Origin: Kiloniellales bacterium
Lineage (GTDB): Bacteria; Pseudomonadota; Alphaproteobacteria; Kiloniellales; JAKSBE01
Assembly (NCBI GenBank): GCA_030066685.1
Contig: JASJBF010000001.1
Location: 124,001 to 188,000 of the forward strand
Length of the DNA: 64,000 nt
Direction: 5' to 3'
The position numbers and the translations under genes are program-made. The number at the start of each line of letters is the position of its first letter. Position 1 is the stretch's first letter. This document shows positions 45,631 to 54,921 of this stretch, in pieces. The notes below the pieces were generated by a model, which had not been told where the DNA came from, did not search any database, and saw only the letters and a program-made list of their open reading frames with translations.

Positions 45631-46325
45631 TGGCCAAGGCAATCAAGGAGGCATTACCGCCTGCGAGCGGAGTCGATGCGCTCATCGCCAAGCTTCGCGA
45701 CGAGGGGGTCACGGCGGGCCGCGGCGAGGCCGACAGGATCATCGCCGACGCCCAGGCCCAGGCGAAGCAGATCATCGACAAGGCGAAAGCCGAAGCCAAG
45801 GCGCACTTGGCGGCCGCCCACAAGGAGGGCGATGCCTACCAGTCGGCCGGGGAAGAGGCGGTGAAAACCGCCTTGCGCGATACCGTCCTCGACATGAAGG
45901 CCCGCCTGATGCAGCGCTTCAGCGCGGACGTGAAGAGGCTGGCGACGGAAGAGCTCGGCAAGGACGACACGCTCAAGCAGATGATCCTCGAGCTGGTCGG
46001 CCGGGTGGGAACGGACACGGGCCTCGCCAAGGCAGGCGACGTCGAGGTCATTCTGCCGGAGAAGGCGGCGGGTCTGGAGGAGCTGCGCAAGAACCCGGCG
46101 GAGCTGCAAAAGGGCAAGGCGACTAGGTACGCTTTGGGTCTGAGCGACGCCATGCTGCGCGAGGGTGTCACCTTCTCCGCGTCCGAAGATGTCAAGGCGG
46201 GCGTCCAGATCCGCGTCGTCAAGAACAACATCACGATCGACCTGACCGACGAGGCGATCGCGGCCCTGCTGCTGCAGCACCTACAGCCGCGGTTTCGCGC
46301 CGTGCTCGAAGGCATCGTGAAGTAA
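45630..46325 (+). CDS. atpE: V-type ATPase subunit E
   Basis: 231 residues, starting on the last base of the K stop (TGATG). It is the peripheral stalk protein: a long N-terminal helix (GRGEADRIIADAQAQAKQIIDKAKAEAKAHLAAAHKEG) with the AQAQAKQI type of right-handed coiled-coil, then a globular C-terminal part (LAKAGDVEVILPEKAAGLEELRKNP...FSASEDVKAGVQIRVVKNNITIDLTDEAIAALLLQHLQPRFRAVLEGI). Usual family length about 190-230. Next gene starts 18 nt after. Confidence 0.85.
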   Translation: MAKAIKEALPPASGVDALIAKLRDEGVTAGRGEADRIIADAQAQAKQIIDKAKAEAKAHLAAAHKEGDAYQSAGEEAVKTALRDTVLDMKARLMQRFSADVKRLATEELGKDDTLKQMILELVGRVGTDTGLAKAGDVEVILPEKAAGLEELRKNPAELQKGKATRYALGLSDAMLREGVTFSASEDVKAGVQIRVVKNNITIDLTDEAIAALLLQHLQPRFRAVLEGIVK

Positions 46326-46343
46326 CGGACGAGCAGCAGGGCG

Positions 46344-47039
46344 ATGAGCGATCCGAACGTCTACATCATGCTGATGTCGAGCCTGCCCAGTCCGGAGGCG
46401 CTCTTCCTCGCGAAGCGGCCGCCGCTTTCGCGCCTGAAGCTGGATCGCCGCCTGCGCGTCCTCGCGCCAGCGCACGCCCGGGACCTCAAGGCGACCGAGC
46501 AGGTCCTTCACTGGGGAGAGATCCCCCTCTCCGTGACGGATGAGGAGATCGTCAGCCGGGCCAAGAAGGCGGTCAAGCAGATCGAGAGCGAGACCGTCCG
46601 GCTGATCATTCGCGATCGGCTCGAGATCCGGACTTGCATGGTGGCGCTGCGCCGACGCCATCGCGGCGAAACGGCGCCGGGGTCCAGCACCGTCTGGGGC
46701 TTCGGCCGCTGGACGAGGCACATTGCGCGCAACTGGACCGAGGCGACCTTCCGGCTGGACAACGTCTTTCCATGGCTTCGCGAGGCCGACCGCCTTCTGA
46801 AGGAGGGCGAGACCCTGCCTTTGCAACGGCTGATCCTGGAGCAGGCCTGGAAAGTGGTGAACCGCCGCAAGGGCAAGCATCAGTACGACTTCGAGGCTGT
46901 GGTCGCCTACGTCCTCAAGTGGAACATCGTGGACCGCTGGGGCCGCTACAACGGCGAGCAAGCGGCCGAGCGCTTCGAGCAGTTGACCCAGGCCGCTCTC
47001 GGAGACCACGCGAAGGTGTTCGAGGAAGGACAAGCCTGA
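46344..47039 (+). CDS. DUF2764-family protein, V-type ATPase subunit C-like
   Basis: 231 residues, between subunits E and A. It begins VYIMLMSSLPSPEALFLAKRPPLSRLKLDRRLRVLAP, the DUF2764 pattern (VYLMSSLP...), and continues with a helical body (WTRHIARNWTEATFRLDNVFPWLREADRLLKEGETLPLQRLILEQAWKVVNRR). DUF2764 genes sit in the same place in chlamydial, spirochaetal and Bacteroidetes V-type operons, where the protein is thought to take the place of subunit C linking rotor and Vo. Stop overlaps A's first ATG (TGATG). Confidence 0.8.
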   Translation: MSDPNVYIMLMSSLPSPEALFLAKRPPLSRLKLDRRLRVLAPAHARDLKATEQVLHWGEIPLSVTDEEIVSRAKKAVKQIESETVRLIIRDRLEIRTCMVALRRRHRGETAPGSSTVWGFGRWTRHIARNWTEATFRLDNVFPWLREADRLLKEGETLPLQRLILEQAWKVVNRRKGKHQYDFEAVVAYVLKWNIVDRWGRYNGEQAAERFEQLTQAALGDHAKVFEEGQA

Positions 47040-49024
47040 TGGCCAGCACCGATAAGCCCAAGAAACCCGCGAGCGCATCCGGGTCCGGTGGTGGCGGATC
47101 TCCGCAGGCGGCCAAGGCGGCGAGCCGGCCGAAACGCAAAGCGGCCGCGGCTTTGCCCGTCAAACCCAGGACCAAGAAACCGCAGGAGAGGCGAATGGCC
47201 GAAGGAAACCTGCAGGCGACGGCACGAGTCGTCGCCGTCCAAGACGACCTCGTCCAGATCGAGGCTGTCGACGACCTCGAGGGTAACCCGGCAGATCTCG
47301 TAAAGAACGAGGTGGTCTTTATCTGCCCCAAGCAGGTCAACGAGCTGGGCGAGCAGGAGAGGCTGAAGGCGGAGGTCCTGCGGGTCCGCGGACGGACCGC
47401 CGACGCGCAGGTCTACGAAGACACCGCCGGCGTCGCCATCGGCGATGCCGTCGAGCAAAGCGGCGAAATGCTCGCGGTCGACCTTGGCCCTGGACTGCTC
47501 GGGCAGGTCTACGACGGGCTGCAGAACCCCCTCTACGAGCTCTCCACGCGCTACGGCATCTTCCTGCCGCGCGGGGCGACGACGACTCCTCTGGATCCCA
47601 AAAGCAAATGGTCCTTCGTGCCGACGGTCAAGGTCGGCGCGACCGTTGCCGCCGGCGACACCATCGGCACCGTTCAGGAAGGACGCTTCAAGCACAAGAT
47701 CATGGTGCCCTTCGGCTGGACGGGCGAGTTCAAGGTATCTTGGATTCAGGAGGGGAACTTCACCGTCAGCGAAACGGTGGCCCAGGTCGAGGACAAGGCG
47801 GGGCGGGCGCAGGATATCCGCTTGGCCCAGAAGTGGCCGGTGCGGCGCGCGCTCGACTCCAATCTGATGCAGAGCCGAAGGTCGGAGCGGCTCTATCCCG
47901 ACGAGCCGCTGGTGACGACCCAGCGCATCATCGACACCTTCTTCCCGGTGGCGCGCGGCGGGACGGCCTGCATCCCGGGTCCCTTCGGCGCGGGCAAGAC
48001 GGTGCTGCAGAACATGATCTCGCGCTATTCCGCGGTCGACGTGGTCATCGTCGTCGCCTGCGGCGAGCGCGCCGGCGAGGTGGTCGAGACGATCAACGAG
48101 TTTCCCAAGATGAAGGATCCGACCACGGGCGGCTCGCTGATGGATCGGACCATCATCATCTGCAACACCTCCTCCATGCCGGTGGCGGCGCGCGAGGCCT
48201 CGATCTACACCGGGCTGACTCTCGGCGAGTACTATCGGCAGATGGGTTTCGACGTGCTCTTGATCGCCGATTCCACCTCGCGCTGGGCGCAGGCCATGCG
48301 CGAGACCTCCGGAAGGCTCGAGGAGATACCCGGCGAGGAGGGCTTTCCCGCCTATCTCGAATCCTCGATCAAGAACGCCTACGAGCGGGCCGGGATGATC
48401 AAGTCCAATGACGGCGCGGTCGGCAGCCTGACCATGATCGGCACCGTCTCTCCGGCCGGCGGGAACTTCGACGAGCCCGTCACGCAGGCGACCTTGTCGA
48501 CGGTCAAGGACTTCCTCGGCCTGTCCTACGATCGCGCCTACAAGCGCTTCTACCCGGCGGTCGATCCGCTCATCTCCTGGTCGCGCTACCTGAAGCAGCT
48601 GGAGCCCTGGTTCAACCAGAACGTCGACGTCGGCTGGACCAAGCGTGTCGAGGAGATGCAGGAGCTGCTGCACAAGGGCGAAGGCGTTTCGCAGATGATG
48701 CAGGTGACCGGCGAGGAGGGCATCACGACCGAGGACTTCGTGGTCCAGCAGAAGGCGCTGTTCCTGGATATGGTCTATCTGCAGCAGGATGCCTTCGACT
48801 CGGTCGACGCCTCGGCGCCCCTGGAACGCCAGAAATTGACCTTCGGCAAGGTCTACGACCTGGTGACGCGGCGCTACAGCTTCGCCGACAAGGAGGCGGT
48901 CCGGGACTACTTCACGAAGCTCACGGGCCTGTTCAAGAACTTCAACTACGCGGCTGAAGACTCGCCGGATTACAGCGGCTTGCTCAAGCAGATCGACGAT
49001 CTCGCGGCCGGTGTGCCGCAGTGA
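47039..49024 (+). CDS. atpA: V-type ATPase catalytic subunit A
   Basis: 661 residues if read from the ATG at 47039 (overlapping the DUF2764 stop); a second ATG at 47195 preceded by GGAGAGG gives 609 residues and is nearer the usual length. The extra 52 residues are Lys/Ala/Pro-rich ([16 protein letters not shown]...). The catalytic domain has Walker [25 protein letters not shown], the [12 protein letters not shown] and [15 protein letters not shown] motifs of V/A-type A subunits. It hydrolyses or makes ATP; the non-homologous region before Walker A (about residues 130-230) is present. Confidence 0.92.
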   Translation: MASTDKPKKPASASGSGGGGSPQAAKAASRPKRKAAAALPVKPRTKKPQERRMAEGNLQATARVVAVQDDLVQIEAVDDLEGNPADLVKNEVVFICPKQVNELGEQERLKAEVLRVRGRTADAQVYEDTAGVAIGDAVEQSGEMLAVDLGPGLLGQVYDGLQNPLYELSTRYGIFLPRGATTTPLDPKSKWSFVPTVKVGATVAAGDTIGTVQEGRFKHKIMVPFGWTGEFKVSWIQEGNFTVSETVAQVEDKAGRAQDIRLAQKWPVRRALDSNLMQSRRSERLYPDEPLVTTQRIIDTFFPVARGGTACIPGPFGAGKTVLQNMISRYSAVDVVIVVACGERAGEVVETINEFPKMKDPTTGGSLMDRTIIICNTSSMPVAAREASIYTGLTLGEYYRQMGFDVLLIADSTSRWAQAMRETSGRLEEIPGEEGFPAYLESSIKNAYERAGMIKSNDGAVGSLTMIGTVSPAGGNFDEPVTQATLSTVKDFLGLSYDRAYKRFYPAVDPLISWSRYLKQLEPWFNQNVDVGWTKRVEEMQELLHKGEGVSQMMQVTGEEGITTEDFVVQQKALFLDMVYLQQDAFDSVDASAPLERQKLTFGKVYDLVTRRYSFADKEAVRDYFTKLTGLFKNFNYAAEDSPDYSGLLKQIDDLAAGVPQ

Positions 49025-49065
49025 GCTGAAACGGAATTCCTGAACCAAAGGCCGCCTCAGTCAAC

Positions 49066-49090
49066 CCGGGCCGGCCGGAGAAGGGCCCGG
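49066..49090 (+). terminator. Candidate terminator after the V-ATPase operon
   Basis: CCGGGCC (49066-49072) and GGCCCGG (49084-49090) form a 7-bp stem with an 11-nt loop, 42 nt after the subunit A stop. The tail CTTCTCGTCC is pyrimidine-rich with only scattered U, so it may be a weak or Rho-assisted end. Confidence 0.45.
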
Positions 49091-49328
49091 CTTCTCGTCC
49101 ATCTCGCAAGAGACGGCTCTGCTATACCAGCAAAACCGCCTTGCGCCGCCCTTTCGAGATGTGCCCGACGGTGGGGACCGGCGCAGGATGATGGCCCAGG
49201 GCAACGCGACAGGTTGTGGCTTGGTGGTCTGGCGAAAACCCTGACAAATCCTCTCATGCTGCAATTGCGAAAAGGGCCGAAGTTTCCGCCGCTTAATCGT
49301 ACAGGCTGCTCCCGTCCACAGGCCAAAA

Positions 49329-49384
49329 TATAATCGCTATCACAAAAGCTTAAAGTTCCTTTCGTCGGGTTTCTGTGCTATAAT
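49329..49384 (+). promoter_or_regulatory. AT-rich promoter region with two TATAAT hexamers
   Basis: Perfect TATAAT at 49329-49334 and 49379-49384, upstream of the DUF3141 gene (ATG 49440). The second is 55 nt before the start. No TTGACA-like -35 is evident (TTCCTT at 49356-49361 is 17 nt upstream of the second), so activation by a regulator or weak -35 use is expected. Confidence 0.45.
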
Positions 49385-49439
49385 TTATTCGTAAGATTGC
49401 ATTTTGCAGATGCGAAGGTTCTTTAGTGGGAGGCACGCC

Positions 49440-51782
49440 ATGCCGCCGTCCAAGCAGATCGATCGCACCCAAGATCAGACACAATCCACAACGCAGTTGC
49501 CGTGGCAGGCCTTCTGGGACTACGCGACGGATTGCTGGCAGCGCAACGTGCTCTTTGCCGACGTCATGCGCCAACGCGGCAACCAGCACCTGGAGCACAT
49601 GGCGCAGCCGGTCCAGCATGTGCTGAACTACGATTTCGATCTGGTCATGGACGGACGCGATCTGCCTCGGCCGGCCAACTACGGCTTGGTCCGGATCCGC
49701 CCGCCGGCGGGGATAGAGGTCGATGATAACAAGCGTCCCTTCGTCGTCATCGACCCGAGGGCCGGGCACGGGCCGGGCATCGGCGGTTTCAAACCCGACA
49801 GCCAGGTCGGTGCCATACTGAAGGCTGGCCATCCCTGCTACTTCATCGGCTTCGTGTCGGAGCCGGTAGAGGGCCAGACCATCGAAGACGTCGGCGGTGC
49901 CGAGCTCGCCTTCCTGGAGCACGTCGCCGAGCTCCACCCCGCGACCGAAGGCAAGCCCTGCGTGATCGGCAATTGCCAGGCGGGCTGGGCGATCATGATG
50001 CTGGCGGCCGTGGCGCCCGACGCTGTCGGTCCGCTCCTGATCGCCGGTTCGCCCTTGTCGTATTGGGCCGGCGTGCGCGGTAAGAATCCCATGCGCTACA
50101 CGGGCGGGCTTCTCGGCGGCACCTGGCTGACGGCGCTCTCCGGCGACCTCGGGCACGGCATCTTCGATGGGGCCCATCTGGTCTCCAACTTCGAGAACCT
50201 GAACCCGGCCAACACCCTGTGGTCCAAGCAGTACAACCTTTGGTCCAAGATCGACACCGAGCCGGAACGCTACCTGGCTTTCGAGCGCTGGTGGGGTGGC
50301 CACGTCCTGCTGACCGACGAGGAGATGCAGTTCATCGCCGACGAACTCTTCGTCGGCAACAGGCTCGTCCAGGGCAAGATGCAGACCTCCGACGGGCTTG
50401 CCATCGACCTGCGCAACATTCGGTCCCCGATCGTCGTGTTCTGCTCCCACGGCGACAACATCACGCCGCCCCAGCAAGCGCTGCAATGGATCCTGGACCT
50501 CTACCAGGACGTCGACGAGATTCGGGCCTACGGCCAGACGTTCATCTACGCGCTGCACCACGACATCGGCCATCTGGGGATCTTCGTCTCCGGCCGCGTG
50601 GGCAAGAAGGAGCACACCGAGTTCACCCAGAACATGGACCTGATCGATGTCCTGCCGCCGGGCCTCTACGAGGCCGTGATCCGCGAGAAGACGGAGGAGG
50701 ACAGCAACGTCGAGCTCGCCCAAGGCGACTACATCATATCCTTCGAGGAGCGGAGCTTGGACGACATCCGCGCGCTGGGCGAGCAGGACAGCGACGACGA
50801 GCGCGCCTTCGAAGCGGTGGCCCGCGTTTCGGAGATCAATCAGGGCCTCTACAAGACCTTCCTGTCTCCCTTCCTGCGCGGCGCGGTGACGGAGCAAGGC
50901 GCCAAGGCGCTGCGGGATACGCACCCTGCACGCCTGCAGTACAGCTTGTTCTCGGACCAGAATCCCTTCATGGCCTGGGCCAAGGAGGCCGCCGAGACCG
51001 TGCGCGACAACCGGCAAAAGGTGGAAGACGACAACCCCTTCCGCATGGCCGAGAAACAGGTCTCGGACGGCATCGTCGCCTGGCTCGATTCCTGGCGCGA
51101 ACTGCGTGACCGCGCCCAGGAACAGCTCTTCTTCTCGATCTACGAGTCGGAGTTCCTGCAGGCGCTGGTCGGGCTCAGGTCGAGCAGCGAGGAACGGCGC
51201 AAAAGGACCGCGGCGCGCGATCCTGCCCGCGAGGCCCTGGTTCACGAGAAGATCCGGGACCTCAAGCAAAGGATCGCATCGGGCGGAGCGGCAGAGGCCG
51301 TGGTGCGCGCCTTGCTCTACGCCGGGCTGCCCGACGGTCGGATCGACGAACGCGGCTTTGGCGCCCTGAAGGTAATCCACGAGCAGTCTCCGCCCGCCGA
51401 GCAGATGGCGCTGGGCGAATTCAAGGCGCTGGTCCGAGACCAGTTCTTCATGCTGCTGATCGACGAAGAGGCGGCGATGAGGACCCTGCCGGACCTGCTT
51501 CCGACGGATCCGAAGGCGCGGCGCAAGTTGTTCGAGGAGGTTCTGTCGGTCTCGACCGCGGCCGGTCCGCCGAGCGACATACGACGTGCGCACCTGCGCG
51601 AGCTGGCGACCTGCTTTGGTCTGGACCCCGATGTCGCTGTGGATGGACGGAAACTGGAGGTGGTCGCCAAGGAACAGGCTGAACCGCAATCCGACGAGCG
51701 ACCCGCCCCGACCGCGCCGGTCACCCGGGCGCCGGCCGCCCGGCCGCGTCGCCGGACCGCTGCACGACAGCAAACCTCCTGA
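49440..51782 (+). CDS. DUF3141-domain protein, PHA-synthase-like alpha/beta hydrolase fold
   Basis: 780 residues from the ATG at 49440 (GGGAGG 7 nt before); an ATG at 49410 is also in frame. The N-terminal half has the class I/III PHA synthase-like fold: VIDPRAGHGPGIGGFKPDSQVG, the GxCxG nucleophile elbow GNCQAGW (near residue 180) and HHDIGHLGIFVSGRVG with a candidate catalytic His. The C-terminal third is helical and ends in an Arg/Pro/Ala-rich tail. DUF3141 genes are commonly followed by pta/ptb-, ackA- and fabI-like genes, as here. The role in acyl-phosphate or polyester metabolism is unresolved. Confidence 0.82.
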   Translation: MPPSKQIDRTQDQTQSTTQLPWQAFWDYATDCWQRNVLFADVMRQRGNQHLEHMAQPVQHVLNYDFDLVMDGRDLPRPANYGLVRIRPPAGIEVDDNKRPFVVIDPRAGHGPGIGGFKPDSQVGAILKAGHPCYFIGFVSEPVEGQTIEDVGGAELAFLEHVAELHPATEGKPCVIGNCQAGWAIMMLAAVAPDAVGPLLIAGSPLSYWAGVRGKNPMRYTGGLLGGTWLTALSGDLGHGIFDGAHLVSNFENLNPANTLWSKQYNLWSKIDTEPERYLAFERWWGGHVLLTDEEMQFIADELFVGNRLVQGKMQTSDGLAIDLRNIRSPIVVFCSHGDNITPPQQALQWILDLYQDVDEIRAYGQTFIYALHHDIGHLGIFVSGRVGKKEHTEFTQNMDLIDVLPPGLYEAVIREKTEEDSNVELAQGDYIISFEERSLDDIRALGEQDSDDERAFEAVARVSEINQGLYKTFLSPFLRGAVTEQGAKALRDTHPARLQYSLFSDQNPFMAWAKEAAETVRDNRQKVEDDNPFRMAEKQVSDGIVAWLDSWRELRDRAQEQLFFSIYESEFLQALVGLRSSSEERRKRTAARDPAREALVHEKIRDLKQRIASGGAAEAVVRALLYAGLPDGRIDERGFGALKVIHEQSPPAEQMALGEFKALVRDQFFMLLIDEEAAMRTLPDLLPTDPKARRKLFEEVLSVSTAAGPPSDIRRAHLRELATCFGLDPDVAVDGRKLEVVAKEQAEPQSDERPAPTAPVTRAPAARPRRRTAARQQTS

Positions 51783-51838
51783 GCGTTGGCAGACGCCTTT
51801 TCCGCCCAGCGCGAGCAGGATATTGGAGTGAGCATCCC

Positions 51839-52813
51839 ATGACGGACTTGGAGGCCCAGAAGGACGAGGGCCAGTGGAAACACCGGGGCGAGAAGTACGA
51901 TCGCTTGATCGCCGAGACTGAGCAAGTGCCGGTCATCGGCACCGTCGTAGTCCACCCCTGCGACAGCTCGGCCCTGGCAGGTGCTCTAGACGCTGCCAAG
52001 GCCGAGATCATCGAGCCGATCCTCGTCGGTCCAAGGCAGAAGATCGAAACAGTCGCCGCTGAGCACGATCTGGACATCTCGACCTGCGAGATCGTCGACG
52101 CGCCCCACAGCCACGCGGCCGCCGAGCGCGGTGTCGAACTCGTGCGTGAGGGGCGCGGCGAGGTCCTGATGAAGGGCAGCCTTCACACCGACGAACTGAT
52201 GCGTGCGGTGCTCAGCAGCTCGGCCGGGCTTCGGACCGAGCGGCGCGTGTCTCACGTTTTCGCCATGGACGTGCCGACCTATCCAAAGCCGCTGTTCATA
52301 ACCGACGGAGCGGTCAACATCTTTCCCGATCTCGCGGCCAAGGTTGATATCGTCCAGAACGCGATCGACATGGCCATCGGGCTGAACGTGGAGGAGCCAA
52401 AAGTCGCGATCCTTTCGGCGATGGAGACCGTAAATCCCAAGGTCCCCTCGACCGTCGAGGCGGCCGCCCTCTGCAAGATGGCGGAGCGGGGACAGATCAC
52501 CGGCGGATTGCTCGACGGCCCGCTTGCGCTCGACAACGCGATCAGCCTCGAAGCCGCCCGGGTCAAGCAGATCAAGTCGCCCGTGGCAGGCCAGGCCGAC
52601 ATCTTGGTTGCGCCCGACCTGGAGGCCGGCAACATGCTGGCGAAAAACCTGACCTTCTTGTCGGGGGCCTACGCCGCCGGCATCGTGCTTGGAGCCCGAG
52701 TGCCGATCGTGCTGACCAGCCGAGCCGACTCCCTGCAGACCCGCATGGCGTCCTGTGCCGTGGCCGCGCTCTACGCCCTGGCCTTGCGTGCAAAGAAGCC
52801 AGTCTCGGTCTGA
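51839..52813 (+). CDS. Phosphate acetyl/butyryltransferase-family protein
   Basis: 324 residues. It transfers acyl groups between CoA and phosphate. The PTA_PTB fold shows as LVGPRQKIETVAAEHDLDI, EVLMKGSLHTDELMRAVL, MAIGLNVEEPKVAILSAMETVNPKVPSTVEAAALCKMAERG, then QADILVAPDLEAGNMLAKNLTFLSGAYAAGIVLGARVPIVLTSRADS. Length is that of short Ptb/PduL-unrelated enzymes (PTB, about 300). It sits 2 nt before ackA and 56 nt after DUF3141, so acyl-CoA to acyl-phosphate to ATP is the likely flow. Acetyl or butyryl specificity cannot be decided. Confidence 0.85.
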   Translation: MTDLEAQKDEGQWKHRGEKYDRLIAETEQVPVIGTVVVHPCDSSALAGALDAAKAEIIEPILVGPRQKIETVAAEHDLDISTCEIVDAPHSHAAAERGVELVREGRGEVLMKGSLHTDELMRAVLSSSAGLRTERRVSHVFAMDVPTYPKPLFITDGAVNIFPDLAAKVDIVQNAIDMAIGLNVEEPKVAILSAMETVNPKVPSTVEAAALCKMAERGQITGGLLDGPLALDNAISLEAARVKQIKSPVAGQADILVAPDLEAGNMLAKNLTFLSGAYAAGIVLGARVPIVLTSRADSLQTRMASCAVAALYALALRAKKPVSV

Positions 52814-52815
52814 AC

Positions 52816-54009
52816 ATGTCGGAGACGATCCTCGTCCTCAACGCCGGCTCGTCGAGCATCAAGTTCCAGCTTTTCGCGATCGGCGGGGGGACGCCGTCGC
52901 GCCTTTTCAAGGGTCAGATAGAGGGTATTGGTGCGAAGCCGCGCCTGACGGCGAAGGATGCCGAGGGCGCAGCGCTCGTCGAGACCGCCTTCGAGCCCTC
53001 CGAAGTCGCCAACCTGCCGAGCGCGCTGGCGATCCTGCGGGACTGGCTGGAAGAACGGCTGGCCGGCAACCTGCCGGTTGCCATCGGCCATCGCGTTGTG
53101 CACGGGGGGCCGAGCTTCGACCAAGCGGTGCTGATCGATGACGCGGTCCTTGCAGAGCTTGAGCACTTTGTCTCACTGGCGCCCCTGCATCAGCCCAATA
53201 ACCTGGCGCCGATTAAGGCGATCCGAGAGCTCCTTCCGGACATCCTGCAGGTGGCGTGCTTCGATACGGCCTTTCACCGCAATCACGGGGAGCTGGCGGA
53301 TCGTTTTGCGCTTCCCGGCCGCTTCTACGACATGGGGATTCGGCGCTACGGCTTCCACGGCCTGTCATACGAATACATCGCGGGTGTGCTACCGGAAGTG
53401 GCGCCGCAGATCGCCCGCGGCCGCGTGATCGCCGCCCACCTGGGAAGCGGCGCGTCGCTCTGCGCCATCGACCGAGGGCGGAGCGTTGACAGCACGATGG
53501 GCTTCACCGCTCTCGACGGGCTTCCTATGGGCACGCGACCGGGTCAGCTCGACCCGGGGGTCGTTCTTTTCCTGATCTCGCACGAAGGCATGAGCCCGCA
53601 GGAGGTGGAGCGATTGCTCTACCACGATTGCGGTCTCAAGGGCTTGTCTGGGGTCAGCAACGATGTCCGCGACCTGCTCGCCAGCGAAGAGCCCGGTGCC
53701 CGCTTGGCCCTCGACTACTTCGCTTTTCGTGTCGCCAAGGAGGTGGGCGCCTTGACCTCGGTGCTCGGCGGCATCGACGCGCTGATCTTCACCGCCGGAG
53801 TCGGCGAGAACGCCCCGGAGGTACGCCGCGACATCTGCGAGCGTTTAGCCTGGCTGGGGATCTCTGTAGACGATGAGGCCAATCGGCAGAACGCTGCGCA
53901 AATCAGTCGAAAAGGCACGCGCCCCTTGGTCTATGTCGTTCCGACCGACGAAGAGCGGATGATCGCAACTCACGCGTTGCGTATCGTCGGCGCCGGCGTC
54001 GATGCTTGA
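52816..54009 (+). CDS. ackA: Acetate (or butyrate)-type kinase
   Basis: 397 residues. Acetate kinase motifs in order: LVLNAGSSSIKFQLF, GHRVVHGGPSF, RYGFHGLSYEYIAG, AAHLGSGASLCAI and FTAGVGENAPEVRRDICERLAWLG. Reaction: acetyl phosphate + ADP to acetate + ATP. It lies 2 nt after the phosphotransacylase gene and 16 nt before fabI. Length (about 400) and the ASKHA fold motifs favour acetate kinase over butyrate kinase. Confidence 0.93.
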   Translation: MSETILVLNAGSSSIKFQLFAIGGGTPSRLFKGQIEGIGAKPRLTAKDAEGAALVETAFEPSEVANLPSALAILRDWLEERLAGNLPVAIGHRVVHGGPSFDQAVLIDDAVLAELEHFVSLAPLHQPNNLAPIKAIRELLPDILQVACFDTAFHRNHGELADRFALPGRFYDMGIRRYGFHGLSYEYIAGVLPEVAPQIARGRVIAAHLGSGASLCAIDRGRSVDSTMGFTALDGLPMGTRPGQLDPGVVLFLISHEGMSPQEVERLLYHDCGLKGLSGVSNDVRDLLASEEPGARLALDYFAFRVAKEVGALTSVLGGIDALIFTAGVGENAPEVRRDICERLAWLGISVDDEANRQNAAQISRKGTRPLVYVVPTDEERMIATHALRIVGAGVDA

Positions 54010-54025
54010 TTGACGAGGTTTGATT

Positions 54026-54832
54026 ATGCCCCAGCGAAAACAAGATCAGATGTTCACACCGGAAGCCCTCACGCTGGAAGGCAAGAAGGGGCTGATCCTC
54101 GGGATCGCGAATGACCAGTCAATCGCCTATGGTTGCGCCAAGGCCTTCAAGGTCTTCGGGGCCGAGGACCTCGCCATCACCTACCTGAACGAAAAGGCGA
54201 AGCCCTATGTCCAGCCGCTTGCTGAGGAACTCGAGGCCGGGATCTTTATGCCGCTCGACGCTCGTGTCGACGGCCAAATGGAAGAGGTATTTGGGGAGAT
54301 CGAGCACCGCTGGGGGCGGCTTGACTTCGCCTTGCACTCGATTGCCTTCGCACCGAAGGAGGACCTGCAAGGCCGGCTGACCGACACCTCGCGCGACGGC
54401 TTTCTGCTCGCCATGGACGTATCCTGCCATTCCTTCATCCGGATGGCGCGCCTGGCCGAGCCGCTCATGACGAACGGGGGCGCCCTCTTCACCATGAGCT
54501 ACTACGGCGCCGACAAGGTGATCGAGAACTACAACCTGATGGGACCGGTCAAATCCGCGCTGGAATCGGCGACGCGATATCTGGCCTGGGAACTCGGACG
54601 CAAGGGCATTCGGGTTCTCGCGATCTCTCCGGGCCCGCTGAAAACGCGCGCGGCCTCGGGCATTAAGGACTTCGACGAGTTCCTGGACCGCGCTACGGCC
54701 GAGGCGCCGGCCGGCCGATTGGTCACGATCGAGGATGTCGGGGTCGCCTGTGCGGGTCTTGCCACCGACGCCTCAAAACTGATCACCGGCAAGACCGTCT
54801 ATATCGACGGCGGGCTGCACATCATGGGGTGA
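54026..54832 (+). CDS. fabI: Enoyl-ACP reductase (NADH), FabI-type
   Basis: 268 residues from the ATG at 54026 (GAGG upstream); a TTG at 54020 is also in frame. It reduces enoyl-ACP in fatty acid synthesis. Rossmann start GLILGIANDQSIAYGCAKAF with the variant GxxxxxSIA motif, LHSIAFAPKEDLQGRLTDTSRDGF and the Y-x6-K catalytic pair in YNLMGPVK. The SPGPLKTRAASGIKDFDEFL loop and ITGKTVYIDGGLHIMG are classical FabI. This location, after DUF3141-ptb-ackA, is conserved in proteobacteria; it may be a second FabI besides a housekeeping copy (inference). Confidence 0.9.
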   Translation: MPQRKQDQMFTPEALTLEGKKGLILGIANDQSIAYGCAKAFKVFGAEDLAITYLNEKAKPYVQPLAEELEAGIFMPLDARVDGQMEEVFGEIEHRWGRLDFALHSIAFAPKEDLQGRLTDTSRDGFLLAMDVSCHSFIRMARLAEPLMTNGGALFTMSYYGADKVIENYNLMGPVKSALESATRYLAWELGRKGIRVLAISPGPLKTRAASGIKDFDEFLDRATAEAPAGRLVTIEDVGVACAGLATDASKLITGKTVYIDGGLHIMG

Positions 54833-54921
54833 GGCGAGAAGCCCGCCCCAGGCCGAGATTCGCCAGACAGCGTCCGTGTTGATCCCGAGCCGTCGGGCCA
54901 GACAAAGACCTCAAATATATC

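Larger units (their letters stand above)
49025..49439. other. Intergenic region between V-ATPase operon and DUF3141 gene
   Basis: 415 nt: a candidate terminator (49066-49090), then an AT-rich tract from 49325 with two TATAAT hexamers. No gene apparent; weak frames on both strands lack ribosome sites. Confidence 0.5.
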
